From: Cercophora sp. LCS_1
Taxonomy: Eukaryota > Ascomycota > Sordariomycetes > Sordariales > Lasiosphaeriaceae
Assembly (NCBI GenBank): GCA_036250225.1
Contig: JAPZLL010000004.1
Coordinates: forward strand, 744,001-808,000
Direction of reading: 5' to 3'
DNA: 64,000 nucleotides
The number at the start of each line of letters is the position of its first letter. Position 1 is the first letter of the stretch. Below the pieces are notes generated by a model. It was given only the letters and a program-made list of their open reading frames with translations, was not told the origin of the DNA and did not search any database. The position numbers and the translations under genes were made by a program. Positions 1-10,677 of the stretch are shown piece after piece.

Positions 1-125
1 CGATCGCAGAGCCCTGTGAGGAACTGCGACATGAGCCCAATGATGACGAGGGAAAAGGTGAGTTGGCCGAAGCGGATTGTCAGGCTTGTTAGTTTGAGGA
101 AGGCTTCGTTGAGGGCGTCCGCCAT
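1..125 (-). CDS. Partial membrane protein, N-terminus only
   Basis: Reading leftwards from an ATG at 125 gives an open frame of 41 codons that runs off the left edge. The visible residues start MADALNEAFLKLTSL and then enter a hydrophobic segment (about residues 17-38) that looks like a first transmembrane helix. A short soluble N-terminus followed by a helix is common in fungal MARVEL-type or related four-helix proteins, but too little is present to name a family. The sequence between this start and the next gene (126-546) would hold its promoter. Confidence 0.6.
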   Translation of the reverse strand, partial: MADALNEAFLKLTSLTIRFGQLTFSLVIIGLMSQFLTGLCD

Positions 126-546
126 TGAGGATTTTGGTTCAAACTGTGAATTTGTTGGATCTTGTGTTTAGGAAATTGGTGATGGTTATTGTTGAAAAAG
201 AAAGAAAAAAAAATTGGGAACAGGAGTCCACGACCAAAGAGCGCCATTGGCAAAGAAATACCAAACATCTTCGCGACTATCGTAAGATCCATCCCCATCA
301 CCCAATGATCCCCAGACCATCAGGTTAGTGTTTGTTCTCCATTTGCCCAAACCGCTTGGCCAAGCCCCTGCCGATCACCCCACCGAGTGACGTCGTTGCC
401 GCGTTCCCGATCGCGAGGGGTAGCTACCCCGTCATCTTGGCACTACTCCAAGTGCGACCAAAGTGGGTCACGAACACCCGACGCGTGCACTCGCAACAAA
501 CCGCAAACCCCATTGAATGCCAACAACCTCATTATTCCAAACAACA
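126..546. other. Intergenic, probable divergent promoter region
   Basis: No convincing gene. It separates the leftward membrane protein from the rightward ankyrin gene, so both promoters should lie here. An A-rich run (about 200-216) is the only obvious compositional feature. Confidence 0.4.
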
Positions 547-1302
547 ATGTCCGTTCCCCGTCCCTTTTCCCTTTGAAAAAAAAACTGACATTGTAGGATC
601 GACCCCTCCCTCCGTCTCCGCCGCGCAATCCGCACAAACGACCCCCTCCTCGTCCGACGCATCCTCAAATCCCACCCCCACCTCCTGCACAACCCCGACC
701 ACACGCCCACAGGCGACGCCAACTCCAACCTCCACCTGGCCGCGCTCCTGGGTCACCTCCGAATCTGCAAACTCCTCGTCGAGCTCGGCCACGAAGCAGA
801 TGGCGACGAAGGCAGCAGCAGCAGTAGCACGCCGGCGCTCAACGACGCGCACCAAACCGCGCTGATGCTCGCCGCGTCGGCGGGCCACACCGAAGTCGTC
901 CATTTCCTCTGCGAGCGGGATCCGAAATCGATTCTCCGCCAGGACGTGCGCGGGCGCGATGCCATCATGGAAGCGAGCCTGAACGGGCACGATACGGTGG
1001 TGCAGATCCTGTTGACGTTCGCGCCGGGGGGCGCGCAGGCCGCGCTGAGCCAGGCGGATGTGGATGGGAACACGGCGCTGCATTTTGCGAGTAGCAATGG
1101 GAATTTGTTGGTGCTGAGGACGTTGTTGGCTGCGGGGGCGGATGCGGGACGGAAGAACGTGTGGAGTTGGACGGCAGATGCGTATAGTGCTACGGTGCAG
1201 GCCGAGGTTTATTTCAAGACGTTGCTGCAGGGGCAGCAGCGGAGGGTGGAGGGGTCGCCGGGGAAGAAGGCGGTTAGGATGGTGGAACGGGACGAGGATT
1301 GA
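547..1302 (+). CDS. Ankyrin-repeat protein, AVO2-like
   Basis: The frame from 597 to 1302 encodes three to four ankyrin repeats, with the motifs NSNLHLAALLGH, QTALMLAASAGHTEVV, GRDAIMEASLNGHDTVV and GNTALHFASSNGNLLVLRTLLAAGAD in parts, and ends VERDED. The start DPSLRLRRAIRTNDPLLV resembles, from memory, the fungal ankyrin protein Avo2, a subunit of TOR complex 2; that assignment is inference. There is no in-frame ATG at the beginning of this exon. The best model puts AT at 547-548, an intron at 549-596 (donor GTCCGT, branch CTGAC, acceptor TTGTAG) and G at 597, so the initiation codon itself is interrupted; this gives 235 residues. A start further upstream or an internal ATG at 865 are alternatives, but the latter would cut off the first repeats. 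Confidence 0.75.
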
Positions 1303-2355
1303 GGGAAGGGAAGGAACGGGAATGCATTGCTGGAGTTTTTCTTTGGGCTGGGTTTGCTTTAGGAGTTTGGGATTGGGATTGGGATTGGGATAGGGGTGGA
1401 TCACAGAATAAGAGGGAAAGGACATTGTTCGGCATGGTATGGCATCGCGGGTTTGTGGGTTGGTAGACATGGCAGCATCAGAAAGGTTCCGGGTGGACTT
1501 GGAAGGGGATCAATTGACCGGATCTGGTTGGCTCTCAAGGTGTTTGCTGAGCCGAGACTGATGCTTTGGCAGCTCTCAATCAACGCCCTTCTGAGGCAGA
1601 TGACGAGGCATGTTTGTCACGAGAACTTGTGCAAGCTGGAGATGAAAGGATACCTCAATCTGTGTAACAGTTGGGGTTTGGTGGCTGTTTTGTAGGTATC
1701 TTTCGTCGTTTGGTTGAAACGAAGGTCTAACGGGTGTTGTGCCAAACGGACAACCATGACAAGCTCACGTCTTGTATCGTACGTGCGTCATCATCCAGAA
1801 GCCATCTCGCTATCTGTCTTGCTGAATGTCGGAAAGAGCCTTCAGGCTTATTTGGTTGGCCGTGGTTCTCGCAGGCATGCGTTGACTCAAAGAATAAGCT
1901 CTGCCTAGATGACTCGAGACTTTTGGTTGGCCTACAGTACTTGGTGCAAAACAGAAAGCAAACAGGGCTCGTCGACTGATAGTTTGCGTTACCAGTTTTA
2001 GGCCACGGCACAACCCAATTCGCAGGTATGATATTAGCACCTCATCAGTTCTGCCCGTCTCAACTCAAGCTCCATGAGTCACATTACCAGCTGTTTCCGA
2101 CTTCCAGGTCGTGGGTCTAAACGATAGTTACACCAACATGGTTCTCTCCATTCACGTAGCAAACATGGACGCCAGTGATCGATGTCTCTCCACTACAGCA
2201 GACATATAAATACCTCCTCCTTATTTCCCCAGTAATCGTCGAGTAGTCTCCGTTTTCACCATCCTGGCTTCCAGTCAACAACTACAACACAATCACCACA
2301 AACACCATCAGCAACCACAACAACATCACCACTATCATCATCAACAACAACAACA
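1303..2355. other. Intergenic region with a short tandem repeat
   Basis: No coding region that I can support. It contains four perfect TTGGGA units at 1367-1390 just after the ankyrin gene, and the promoter and CAA-rich 5' leader of the next gene (about 2280-2355). Confidence 0.5.
2215..2222 (+). promoter_or_regulatory. TATA-like box
   Basis: TATAAATA lies 134 bases before the ATG at 2356 and is followed by a pyrimidine-rich, then CAA-rich leader, a plausible core promoter for the small gene downstream. Position and sequence only; no transcription start is visible. Confidence 0.4.
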
Positions 2356-2940
2356 ATGGCGGGCTACAACCCACGCTACGGCTTCGACCAAGGCCAATCC
2401 CCCTTTGCGCAACACACAGTCTACCCACTGCAAATCACCTACCCTGCCGCCGCGGCGCCACAAGCCCAAATCATGATTCTCCCAGCACAAGTCATGGCTC
2501 CAACACCTCAACCACAAACCCTCCTCCAGCTAGCATCGCAACCACCAGCCACCGCCCAACCCGCTGTAACCATCCCCGGCGCCGCTCTCCGCAACTCAAC
2601 AGGCGGAAACGGCCTAGAGCCAGGCTACGTCTACCTCTATCCCGACCAACACGTCCGCGTGCACCTGATCATCACCAACTCTGAGCCGTGGGTTTCGGGC
2701 ACGCAGACCGATTATGTGCGGTTGTATGTCGGGGCGAACATGAAGATTTCTGAGCTGAAAGAGGCTGCTGGTGTTGGGGATGGGACGCTGGTTGAGGTTA
2801 TGGAAGGTGGTGAGGGACGGTGGTACAAGGGCATGGAGGTTACGGGGTTGGAAGGGGTTATGGGACGGGAGAGGGAGGATATGACGTTGCGGGAGCTGGG
2901 GTGGGTTGGACGGGTGGTTTGGGTTTGGGTTGAGCGGTGA
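2356..2940 (+). CDS. Conserved small fungal protein, unknown function
   Basis: A single-exon frame of 194 residues with a good start context (CAACAATGG). The first 80 residues are rich in Pro, Gln and Ala and look disordered. The C-terminal part (about residues 88-194) is compact: EPGYVYLYPDQHVRVHLI, DYVRLYVGANMKISELKEA and a Trp-rich tail WVGRVVWVWVER. The pattern of short beta strands around a helix suggests a small alpha/beta fold (possibly ubiquitin-like), but I do not recognise a named family. It ends just before a GGGTAT repeat. Strong codon periodicity supports a real gene. Confidence 0.65.
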   Translation: MAGYNPRYGFDQGQSPFAQHTVYPLQITYPAAAAPQAQIMILPAQVMAPTPQPQTLLQLASQPPATAQPAVTIPGAALRNSTGGNGLEPGYVYLYPDQHVRVHLIITNSEPWVSGTQTDYVRLYVGANMKISELKEAAGVGDGTLVEVMEGGEGRWYKGMEVTGLEGVMGREREDMTLRELGWVGRVVWVWVER

Positions 2941-2973
2941 TTTTTGTGTGATATTATTTGGGTGTGTGGGTGT

Positions 2974-2997
2974 GGGTATGGGTATGGGTATGGGTAT
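2974..2997. repeat. (GGGTAT)4 microsatellite
   Basis: Four perfect hexamer units lie just after the stop of the preceding gene, in its probable 3' untranslated region, flanked by imperfect GGGTGT units. Confidence 0.8.
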
Positions 2998-3122
2998 GGG
3001 GTGTAAAGGGAGGGAGTGTATGAGGGAAAGGCGGATATGAAGGGAGGGAGGCTTAGACAGCGTTGCTTTGAGATTAGTAGATACTTGGTAGATAGGTAGA
3101 TAGAGATACCAATCGTATGCTT

Positions 3123-5236
3123 TCACATACAACCACATTGACACTCCTCATCCTCGCTCTCGTGCTGTGCCTCGCGCTCTCGAGCTGCACGACGAGCCCG
3201 GGCTGCTCGAGCCTCATCTCTACCCCGACGAGATCCTGTCCTCTCAGCCCCTCCACGGCTCCTTGTGGTAGGTTTGGGACTCGGTGGCTTGATGGGAGGC
3301 AGAGTGTGCTTGGCCGCAAAGACTCCAAACGGAACCGAAGATGGCTGTTCGGCTTCTCTGTTTGCAACTGAGAGCAAACCGCTGGTATCCAGGCTTTTAT
3401 CCAATGATGGAAAGTTCTCCCTGGGGCGTTGTCGTTCCTTGAGACGTGGTAACGATGGTAGGCCGGAAGTGTCCCTGACAAGATCGAAGTCCACAATCTT
3501 GATCCGCCATTCTCGGATAGGCTCGGTGCTCCATGTGTGTCGATCAAGGTTCCATATGCTTCGGTTAGGGTCTCGCTCAACCTTTTGTGCGATTCGGCCT
3601 CCGGGGGCGACGTTGAGCTGTTCGTCGTCCGACGCGCGGGAAGAGTTTGCTGGTCGCCTTGATGCTCGCCCTGCTGTTGCTAATGCCGCCGGCGCCGCCA
3701 CCCCGGCTCCGGCATGATGATGGAGCTTACTCTTTTTGTTAGATCGCCTGCCGTACGCATCAGAGCTCTCCCTTCTTGGGCTCCCAGTGTCTCGTTCGGG
3801 TGCCGAATCGCGTTCTTCTGAACCGCTGTCAAGGGGGAATACGCTTTCCCCTTCCATATAGCGCGCAGGGCGTCTCCACTGCTTCTCCTTTTTGTCCTCT
3901 TTTGTGACCGGACCAGCTAGTCCCAGGTCTTTTTTCAGCTGTTTCAGCTCCTCCATTGCATGCTTGATTCTCTGTGCTGTCAGCGCTCTCTCCTCTAGCT
4001 CGGTCCTTGGTGTCTTTCTCTTGCCAGCAGAGCTTTCTTTGATCGCGTCGAGATCCTCTTTCACGTGGCGTAGCTTTGATTTTCCTTTTTTGATTCTTTT
4101 CAGCATCTCGATTGCTTCTCCCTCAGCGACTGCGACGTCTTTCTTCTCGGGGTCATCTTCGGTGGTGGTTAGGACGAGCAATGATGCCTTATTTTGTCTT
4201 GGTTAGCGAGTTTGATATTAGGCATGGTTATTTGAAGAGATCAACACCTTTTGAATTCCGTATTCAAGAAGGGTTTTGTCTATCAGGACAGACGTTAGAA
4301 GGCCGATGGTATGTTGGTGCCGTGAAGTTTAGGTACTTACGGTCCATGATCTCTCTTCCAAGAAATGTCAACTCCTGGTTTAGTCCGGAATTGCCCAGGA
4401 TATCCTGAATGCAAGCCTTTAGGTGCCAAACCGGATCTGACCTTCTTAGGTTGTACACGGCGTGCTTCGCGCGGTCAACAGTGCGAATCGTGACAAAAAA
4501 GCCATGACCCGTGTCTTCTATAGGGGTAGGTCTGGCTTTGTGGTACCTCAGCTTGTTGTGATCGTCGAGGTGAATTCTAGATCACATTATTAACAAGATT
4601 CAAAGCTTCTATCATACGCAAAGTCGACTCACCCTTGTGGCGCAAACACTTGTATCTCAATCTCCCCAGTATCCTCCAGTCTCTTCAACTGGTTCGCAAT
4701 TGAGTGTCTGCTAGTCAAGTGAGCTCCTCTTACAATCTTCACAGGACAAAAGTGCCACTGACCCTGTCCCAGATGGCAAAGCAACAAACTGGCGCACGCG
4801 ATCGCCCCCAATGTACACACCGTCGATCCATTCCTGGAGATGCGACACGTAATAGTCTTGAAGGCCTAGACTCTTCAAAGGATTCGCGACGTTGACTCCG
4901 CCCACCAGAATCTTCAGCTTGAACTTGTATGGCCCTGACTTCACTTGAACTGCCAGCGCGTCGGTCTCTTTCGCCGGTTTCATCAACCAATGTGCTCGCC
5001 GGTTTCGAATGGACTGGCTTACTGCGGACAGCTGCCTCGTATATCCTCCCTCTCTTGCGCACCAGCGGTAGTGCGCCAAGACGAGTCACTTTCGTAGAAA
5101 CAGGTTGCAGCTCTGGGTCAACGGCATCCATGACCCTCTCCGTACGATAGATGGCAATCTCGAGCTCAGCATCTTCTCCGATACTGAGTGAGCGGGGGAA
5201 TCTCCATTTCTCCTTTCTCTTGTGGTGTTGCGCCAT
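3123..5236 (-). CDS. Ubiquitin-like domain protein, six exons
   Basis: Start ATG at 5236. Exons deduced: 5236-5023, 4949-4763, 4710-4633, 4576-4341, 4279-4248 and 4187-3123; all five junctions have GT-AG borders and keep one frame, giving 603 residues. The second exon carries ILVGGVNVANPLKSLGLQDYY and RVRQFVALPSGTG, a block I associate with a fungal family that often also carries ubiquitin domains. Exons 4-6 together form a ubiquitin-like fold whose LTFLGREIMDHKTLLEYGIQ aligns with ubiquitin's FAGKQLEDGRTLSDYNIQ; it is not followed by Gly-Gly, so conjugation is unlikely. The C-terminal 330 residues are highly charged and disordered, with Arg/Ala-rich stretches and a Cys-containing end (ECQCGCM). 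An upstream ATG at 5308 is in the same frame, so the start is not certain. Confidence 0.75.
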
Positions 5237-5670
5237 GGAACAAACTGGCCAAGTCGTGGAAATCTCAGTGAGAAGTGAACAAGATTGACCGCTTCGTTGT
5301 TGACTCAAAGCCTTCAGTTCAGCTGGGTTGAACGAGACTCCTGGTACGTGGTGAGTAAGGCCTCATCAGCTACTCATAAGAGCTCAGCGGACAGTTCAAG
5401 TCCCGATGACAGTCAGCTGTTGCCTCAGAGCCTGGCCGCCGAATTCGGTTCGTGCAACACACCCTCACCGTGAGCTGCATCTCCGAGTGTCCAATCATCG
5501 ACCTCTACAAACCTCTCCGCCTGTCAAACCCCGCACCGGAGCCACCCACACCATAAACCCGCAGACAAAGACGGTATCTTCGGGCTCGCCGACAACACCA
5601 TAAACAGCCCGAGTTCTACAGAAAACCGTATCGCAACCCCGTACAACCCTGTTGAGCGTCACCACAAGCC
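5237..5670. other. Divergent intergenic region
   Basis: Lies between the starts of the leftward ubiquitin-like gene and the rightward membrane protein. Nothing coding is supported; it should hold both promoters. Confidence 0.4.
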
Positions 5671-6266
5671 ATGGATCCCGAGCCAAACGCCGGTGATAGC
5701 CCCCTCTCAACAACAGGCAACATAACCGGCATCCTAACCTTTGCCTACGCCATCATCGCCTCGTGCATCCTCTTCCTCTCGACCATCCGCACGGCAGACA
5801 GCGAGATGCAACAGCTCTTTTCCCAGATCCGGCAAACAAGCCGCCACATTGAGACGCTGAGCAACTACTTCCAGGACCTAGATCTCGTTGCGGACGTGGA
5901 CCTGGCTCCGATGCGCGGTCCGATCAAAGTCGCACTCAAGGACTGGCGGAAAACAAACCAGGGGTTGGCTGCGCGGATCGGGAGACTAAATGAGATGGGA
6001 CCAGGGATAAAGCGGCGGGTGGTGTGGTGGTATTGGCAGAATGAGATTTTGGCGAGCATGGCCAAGTTGAGGAGTGAGAAGGATGATCTTTCGGCGCTTT
6101 TATTGACGTATTTGTCCAGGTGAGTGTTATGTTCTTCTTGTGGTAGTGAGGTTTATTGCTAATGATTGTGGTTTTGTGTAGGAAGATTAGCACCCAGGAG
6201 CATCATCTGTGGAGGTTGGAGAGGTTAGCCACGGGCGAGCAGGTGGAAAGGGGAGACAGAGACTAA
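5671..6266 (+). CDS. Small fungal membrane-anchored protein
   Basis: Two exons, 5671-6119 and 6182-6266, joined across a 62-nt intron (GTGAGT...TGTAG), encode 177 residues. Residues about 17-40 (ITGILTFAYAIIASCILFLS) form one hydrophobic helix close to the N-terminus; the rest is helical and amphipathic, with SEMQQLFSQIRQTSRHIETL suggesting a coiled coil. The layout, a short N-terminal helix followed by a helical bundle, resembles the N-terminal modules of fungal NLR and HET-associated proteins, but I see no effector domain, so the role is unknown. Confidence 0.7.
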
Positions 6267-6710
6267 ATCTAGAATATTCTTCAGCTAGGTACTAGACGAG
6301 CCCTCGCAGGGGGGGGGGGGGGTACAGAGCAGCGAGATAGGCTCGAATTGGTCAAAATATGTCGCAGGCCCCCTTGCTTGATCGTTTTCTGTGGAGGGTG
6401 GACAGCGCCCTCAAACAAGAAAAAAGACATATCAAAAAAGACCCTAGAGATCAAACCACCTCCAAAATTCCGCCACGACTGGCGAGCCCGCATTGCAGTT
6501 ACTTCGTGTAGTCTGCCACTACTGAGCCCATCTCCCTCCCCTTAAACTCCAGCGGGAATTTCATCAAGGCTGATTTCATGGTGATGACAATATCGCAGTG
6601 CAACTTGTAGCTGCGACAGGTTAGTTACTCATCGTTCTCTCCTAGCACTGGCAAAGGTAGATCTCTTGAAACGACCTGACACGGGCAAAACCTAAATGGG
6701 AGGGGACATG
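6267..6710. other. Convergent intergenic region with poly-G tract
   Basis: The 3' ends of two converging genes meet here. A run of 14 G (6309-6322) is the only distinctive feature. Confidence 0.5.
6309..6322. repeat. Poly-G homopolymer (14 G)
   Basis: Fourteen consecutive G. Homopolymers of this length are mutable and are also error-prone in sequencing, so the exact length should be treated with care. Confidence 0.7.
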
Positions 6711-8270
6711 CTATGGGAGGTCGTCCTGATCCTTCTTCTCTTCCGGGTCCTCCTTCTTGATGTATTGGAGATTAACCGTCAGTGTGCAGTCGGTTCTGAT
6801 TTGTCTGCCCTTGGAGTAGTACCGAGGCGCGATGCTGCAGCAAGGGTTGTATTAGTCCAGTGCATGGGAATGCCGTGTATTTCGGTCGTGGGTCTTGACC
6901 AAGAGTATACTTACAAGTCATTGCATTCGATCAGATCTACTTGACGGGTTAGATCTGAAGGTTGGTAGTTCGCCCTTAGTTTCACGAAAAAGGAGAATTT
7001 AACCTCCTGGTCGCGGTGAAAGTCCTCGCCAATGCCGACGAACCATGTCATCTAAAACAGTAGAAATTAGTGATGGATTAGTAACATTATTAGAGATGAG
7101 TCAAACGGCAGTCAATACCTTCTCAACTCGAGTTGTGCCATCCAGAAGCTTCATGGTTGGCTGACCGGCGTCTAGAACGTCGTCCACTCCCTCGCGCGCC
7201 TCAACTCCGTAGTGCTTTGTGGACAAGGTTGATACCACGACGGCTCTCTGTGGTAGAATGCTCAGGGCAGCGCCTCTATGTACGTGAGTGCGGATATGAG
7301 GTTAGCTGTTGTCTCCTGTTCCCCAGGAGCGTATTAGGGCTTGGTCACCTACTTTGCAACGGCCGCCCAGGCGTCTCCCGGCTGGAGGACCTGGATCTTG
7401 GGATGTTTCTTTTTCACGCAGGTTTTCAGATACTGGCTACTTCCGAACCCACCAACCAGGAAGATCCCTGTATGAGAAAGTCAGCAGGGTGCTGGGGAAA
7501 GTCAGGTCGTGGGTTTGAGGCGTACCGTAATGCCCTGGTTGGGGCGCTTGAGTTCCACCGACTTGACCTGATCGGAAATAAGCCGGAGGATGTCGTTAAC
7601 AATGGGGGAGAAGATATTTTTCAAGTCCCTTCTGTCAAAAAAACGCAGTCAATCGTTAGTGGTGCTCAGAATACTCGTGGGGGTGTGCAACTCAGCAGTC
7701 TCGACAACCTACCCAGTCATTTTCCACGTGTTCGACACCAAACCAGCGTGGGGCATATCATCGAGTGAGGCCATCGGGAAATTCACAAAGTGTTCCTCCT
7801 CTGGCTTCCCGCGGAAGGACTTCTTGATATCCTGATCGAAGGTTTTCTGGGCATGCGAAAGGCCTTTCGCTTTTCGGAGCTCCTGGAACTGATCTACCCC
7901 AACCAGGTTCTTCACGGCCTCGACAAATCTCTGGTTCAACCCCAGGGAGCCAGCCATGCAACCTGTTTTGTTTCTTTAGCTTCAATTCCTCAGAGACGAA
8001 AACTTGTATCGACTCACCTGTTCCAGGAACTAGTTCCTTGAGTTGAAGGTTGGGTTTGACACCAACGACTTCGTACGAGATCAGATCGACAGTACCTCCC
8101 CCAGCGTCACAAACAACGAATGCGTCTCCCGTATTCAGTGTAAAGTCCAACGAATGTATTGTATATAATGCGGCGGCTTCGGGCTCTTTAATCAGCGTGA
8201 CGGGGAACATGCCAGCCATCTTGGCGGCTTCAAGTGTTGCGTGTACGCCATATGGAGACTTGTTGCTAAA
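6711..8270 (-). pseudogene. N-terminally truncated Hsp70-like ATPase gene
   Basis: The translation contains clear Hsp70/actin-fold ATPase motifs in order: KEPEAAALYTI, the phosphate-2 loop VVCDAGGGTVDLISY, LNQRFVEAVKNLVG, the adenosine motif IFLVGGFGSSQYLK and WAAVAKGAALSIL, then a C-terminal region ending KKDQDDLP. These match the fungal Hsp70-like family related to HSPA12. Exon junctions at 8017/7963, about 7716/7671, 7339/7291, 7118/7051 and 6915/6850 have GT-AG borders. Two things are wrong. The first roughly 150 residues, including the phosphate-1 loop expected upstream of 8270, are absent from both strands nearby. And the junction before IFLVGGF does not keep frame with a GT donor (ACG|GTACGC); only a non-consensus GC donor two codons on would. 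It is either a decayed gene or one needing a different upstream model. Confidence 0.6.
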
Positions 8271-8701
8271 CTGTAGTTCGGACGAAAGTAGCCACCGTCT
8301 TTTGGGTCGCCAGCACCTGCCTTGTCCAAAGTAAACATCCGCCTGGTTGGTCTAGGCTCCACCCACATCAGGATGATTGGTTTATTGTGGAGGGAGGTGC
8401 TAAAATTAGGTCTCAGCTCCTTCCCCAAATTGTTCGCAGCCCTGACTTATACAAAACCCTTCCTTCTTTGATCTTGTGGTCGCTTGAAGGAGAGGTGCGG
8501 GTTTCTGTTGTTGCGCTCTGAGCGGTTAGAAAAGGGCATCTAGGCCTTTTACACTTCCGAAACACCCACGGTAGGTCCCAAACTCATTTCTTACAAGCCA
8601 AAAACAGCGGACCGCCTTGAACTTTACGTGTTCAGTCGCTCTCTGGTATCATTTATCGACTGAAAGTATTGCTAACCAGATGTTAGGAAACAAACAGCAA
8701 C

Positions 8702-8926
8702 ATGAGTGAGATGCAAGAGCTAGTCAGTCTACGGGAGCGCGTGGCAGAGCCGGAGGAGAAAAATGTGTTTCTAAGCGGCGAAGTAGACCGGTATGTTGGA
8801 ATGCTAGACGAGGCTGTTGATGAAAGGAATTCGCTGCGTCTGGCCATGGAACACAAAGATGGTCTTCTCGGCGAAAAGGATAACATTCTCCGAGAAAAGG
8901 ATGCCATTCGCACGAAGGTGCCTTAG
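8702..8926 (+). CDS. Short coiled-coil frame, doubtful gene
   Basis: A 74-residue frame with almost uninterrupted heptad character (ELVSLRERVAEPEEKNVFL, then LLGEKDNILREKDAI). It may be the first exon of a larger, now broken gene, because further frame fragments follow on the same strand to about 10,040. No domain is recognised. Confidence 0.3.
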   Translation: MSEMQELVSLRERVAEPEEKNVFLSGEVDRYVGMLDEAVDERNSLRLAMEHKDGLLGEKDNILREKDAIRTKVP

Positions 8927-10645
8927 TCAAAAGACCTTTTGACTTGTCGTCATGTAGCAATGCCAAAACTCCTTATTGAGAACTAGGCGTTCTTCTCAGC
9001 GGGGTGTGGGACATTGAGCGATGGAGCCTTTGCAAGTGAGGACTGGGTACATGCATTGTTGGAAGAGGACGTGCCAGTGGCCTTGGCGATGGGGCCAGGA
9101 AGGTGTAATCACTCTTGGTATGGCTCCTACGGCCGTGAGAGCCAAGATGGTGACCTCTTCGATGAAGAAGATGCTAGCAGCCGATGTGGAAGTGATCATC
9201 GACAAAGTCCAAATTCCGGACGTCTTGATAATCCTCGGTCAAATTGCCTGACTTTGACGCGCCTCAGTGACACGTCGACGACGTCGCATGAGATGGCCAA
9301 ATGGTAAAGCGTTGCCGGGAGTCGGGCGGCAAATCACGATACGTGCGTGCGGGGTTTTCGTCCTTGGACAACCTGTTGAGGTTTGCGCAGGGAAATGAAG
9401 ATGGGATATTGCCCAGCTCATTGTGGCGACAATGGGAGAATTTTGTCAATTACAACCCCCTAGAAAGAACATCGGCATTCAAAACAAGGCAATTGGTGGG
9501 ATGGGGTGGTGGAATCAGCCTTGGTTTGTCAGAGAGGTGCCGAGACATATGCAGGTTGTGCAGCCTGGTTCGGGCGAAGTGACTTATGGCCAATCACTGT
9601 TGGTTCCAGAACACCACTATGAGCTGACGCAGACATCTCTGTGGAATTTCTATGCGCGGCTCGCCGTATCGAGCCTTCCCGCAGACGCCATCTCCTGCAC
9701 CATCCGTTGCATTTAACGCCTCGTCTGCCCTTCACCACGACCGAGGTCCTCCCACCTCTCTCCACCACCATCCTCGCTCGAACTTGCCCATCACGGACTC
9801 GGGATACCAAAGCGGAATGAACTCGACCCTTACCCTCGACTTAAACTATAGGGGCTCCGCCCGATACGAGAAAACCGACGATGATGATAATGATGATAGT
9901 AGAACCATTATCCCGGACAGGAAAATCTCCATATGGGACAGGAAGGAGTTGCCGGTTCAATACATGGAATCACGTCTACCTCTGGTGCTAGGAATTATGG
10001 ACCCGCAATCCACCAAAGAGGGCGCAGGGCCTGGGTAATATCTTGACGCTCTGCTTTACGGGAGGCCACACTGACGGATGCCACAGGTCAAAGAAAGAGA
10101 AGGCTGCTTCGCATCACACCTCACCTCCGTCGATCAAAATGCCCAGCGCTGCTAAAAAAAAAGCCTGTAAGTTTCCGCCCCATCTGGAGATCATAAAAAC
10201 ACTAAAGTGTTGTCGAACCACAGTCCGATCATGGTCACCAAAGAGAAAACACACGCCTAGCAAGGATAATGTGATGCCTCGAGAGATGGCAATCCCTGTC
10301 GCGACAGTGGGAATTCAATACGTTTCATGGGCCAGACAGAGACTGGACGCCCTCCTCTCGTCATCAAAATGGATGATCCCGACGAGAGATATACCGTCGG
10401 AGAAAGAATGAAAATCATTGTGTTGGTGTTGCGCAAGCGTTTGACGGGCGATTTCATATCTTGGGTCGCAGCAATGGCGGCTTTCAACCATTCGTTGCAC
10501 TCCCTCATCGTTGATCTTTCTGCTCATCACCCGAACGATCATGTGAGTCTGACAGGTATATATATATACGCTTGACGTCAGTATGACGGATTGTGTTGTT
10601 TATTCACACAGACAATAAATGGAACAGATTGGCTGAAACCCCTTT
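8927..10645 (+). other. Eroded or unresolved coding stretch
   Basis: Several short forward frames look protein-like but do not join into one model: 9021-9251 (ending AADVEVIIDKVQIPDVLI), 9424-9716 (GWWNQPWFVREVPRHMQ, LLVPEHHYELTQTSLWNFYA) and 9652-10038 (LPITDSGYQSGMNS followed by an Asp-rich segment). The Ser/Pro-rich and DSGY-type text is typical of disordered parts of fungal regulatory proteins. A second possible start is at 10141 (MPSAAKKKA with donor GTAAGT at 10169). I cannot assign a function, and a decayed gene is as likely as a spliced one. Confidence 0.3.
10573..10580 (+). promoter_or_regulatory. CRE-type palindrome TGACGTCA
   Basis: A perfect cAMP-response-element palindrome 204 bases before the P450nor start. 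Together with TGACGTAA (10656-10663) and TGACGTGA (10672-10679) it makes three ACGT-core sites within 107 bases. Such sites are bound by CREB/ATF-type bZIP proteins in fungi; binding here is inference. Confidence 0.45.
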
Positions 10646-10677
10646 GACATTGACATGACGTAACATTGACATGACGT
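10646..10677 (+). repeat. Tandem 16-bp repeat carrying ACGT-core sites
   Basis: Two adjacent copies of a 16-bp unit (RACATTGACATGACGT) differ only at the first base. Each contains TGACGT, so the duplication doubles a bZIP-type half site in the P450nor upstream region, 107-138 bases before its first ATG. Confidence 0.6.

Noticed and set aside
532..1470. Long minus-strand frame opposite the ankyrin gene
   Set aside because: Its Arg/Pro/His-rich translation is a mirror of GC-rich coding sequence on the plus strand; the ankyrin repeats decide the strand.
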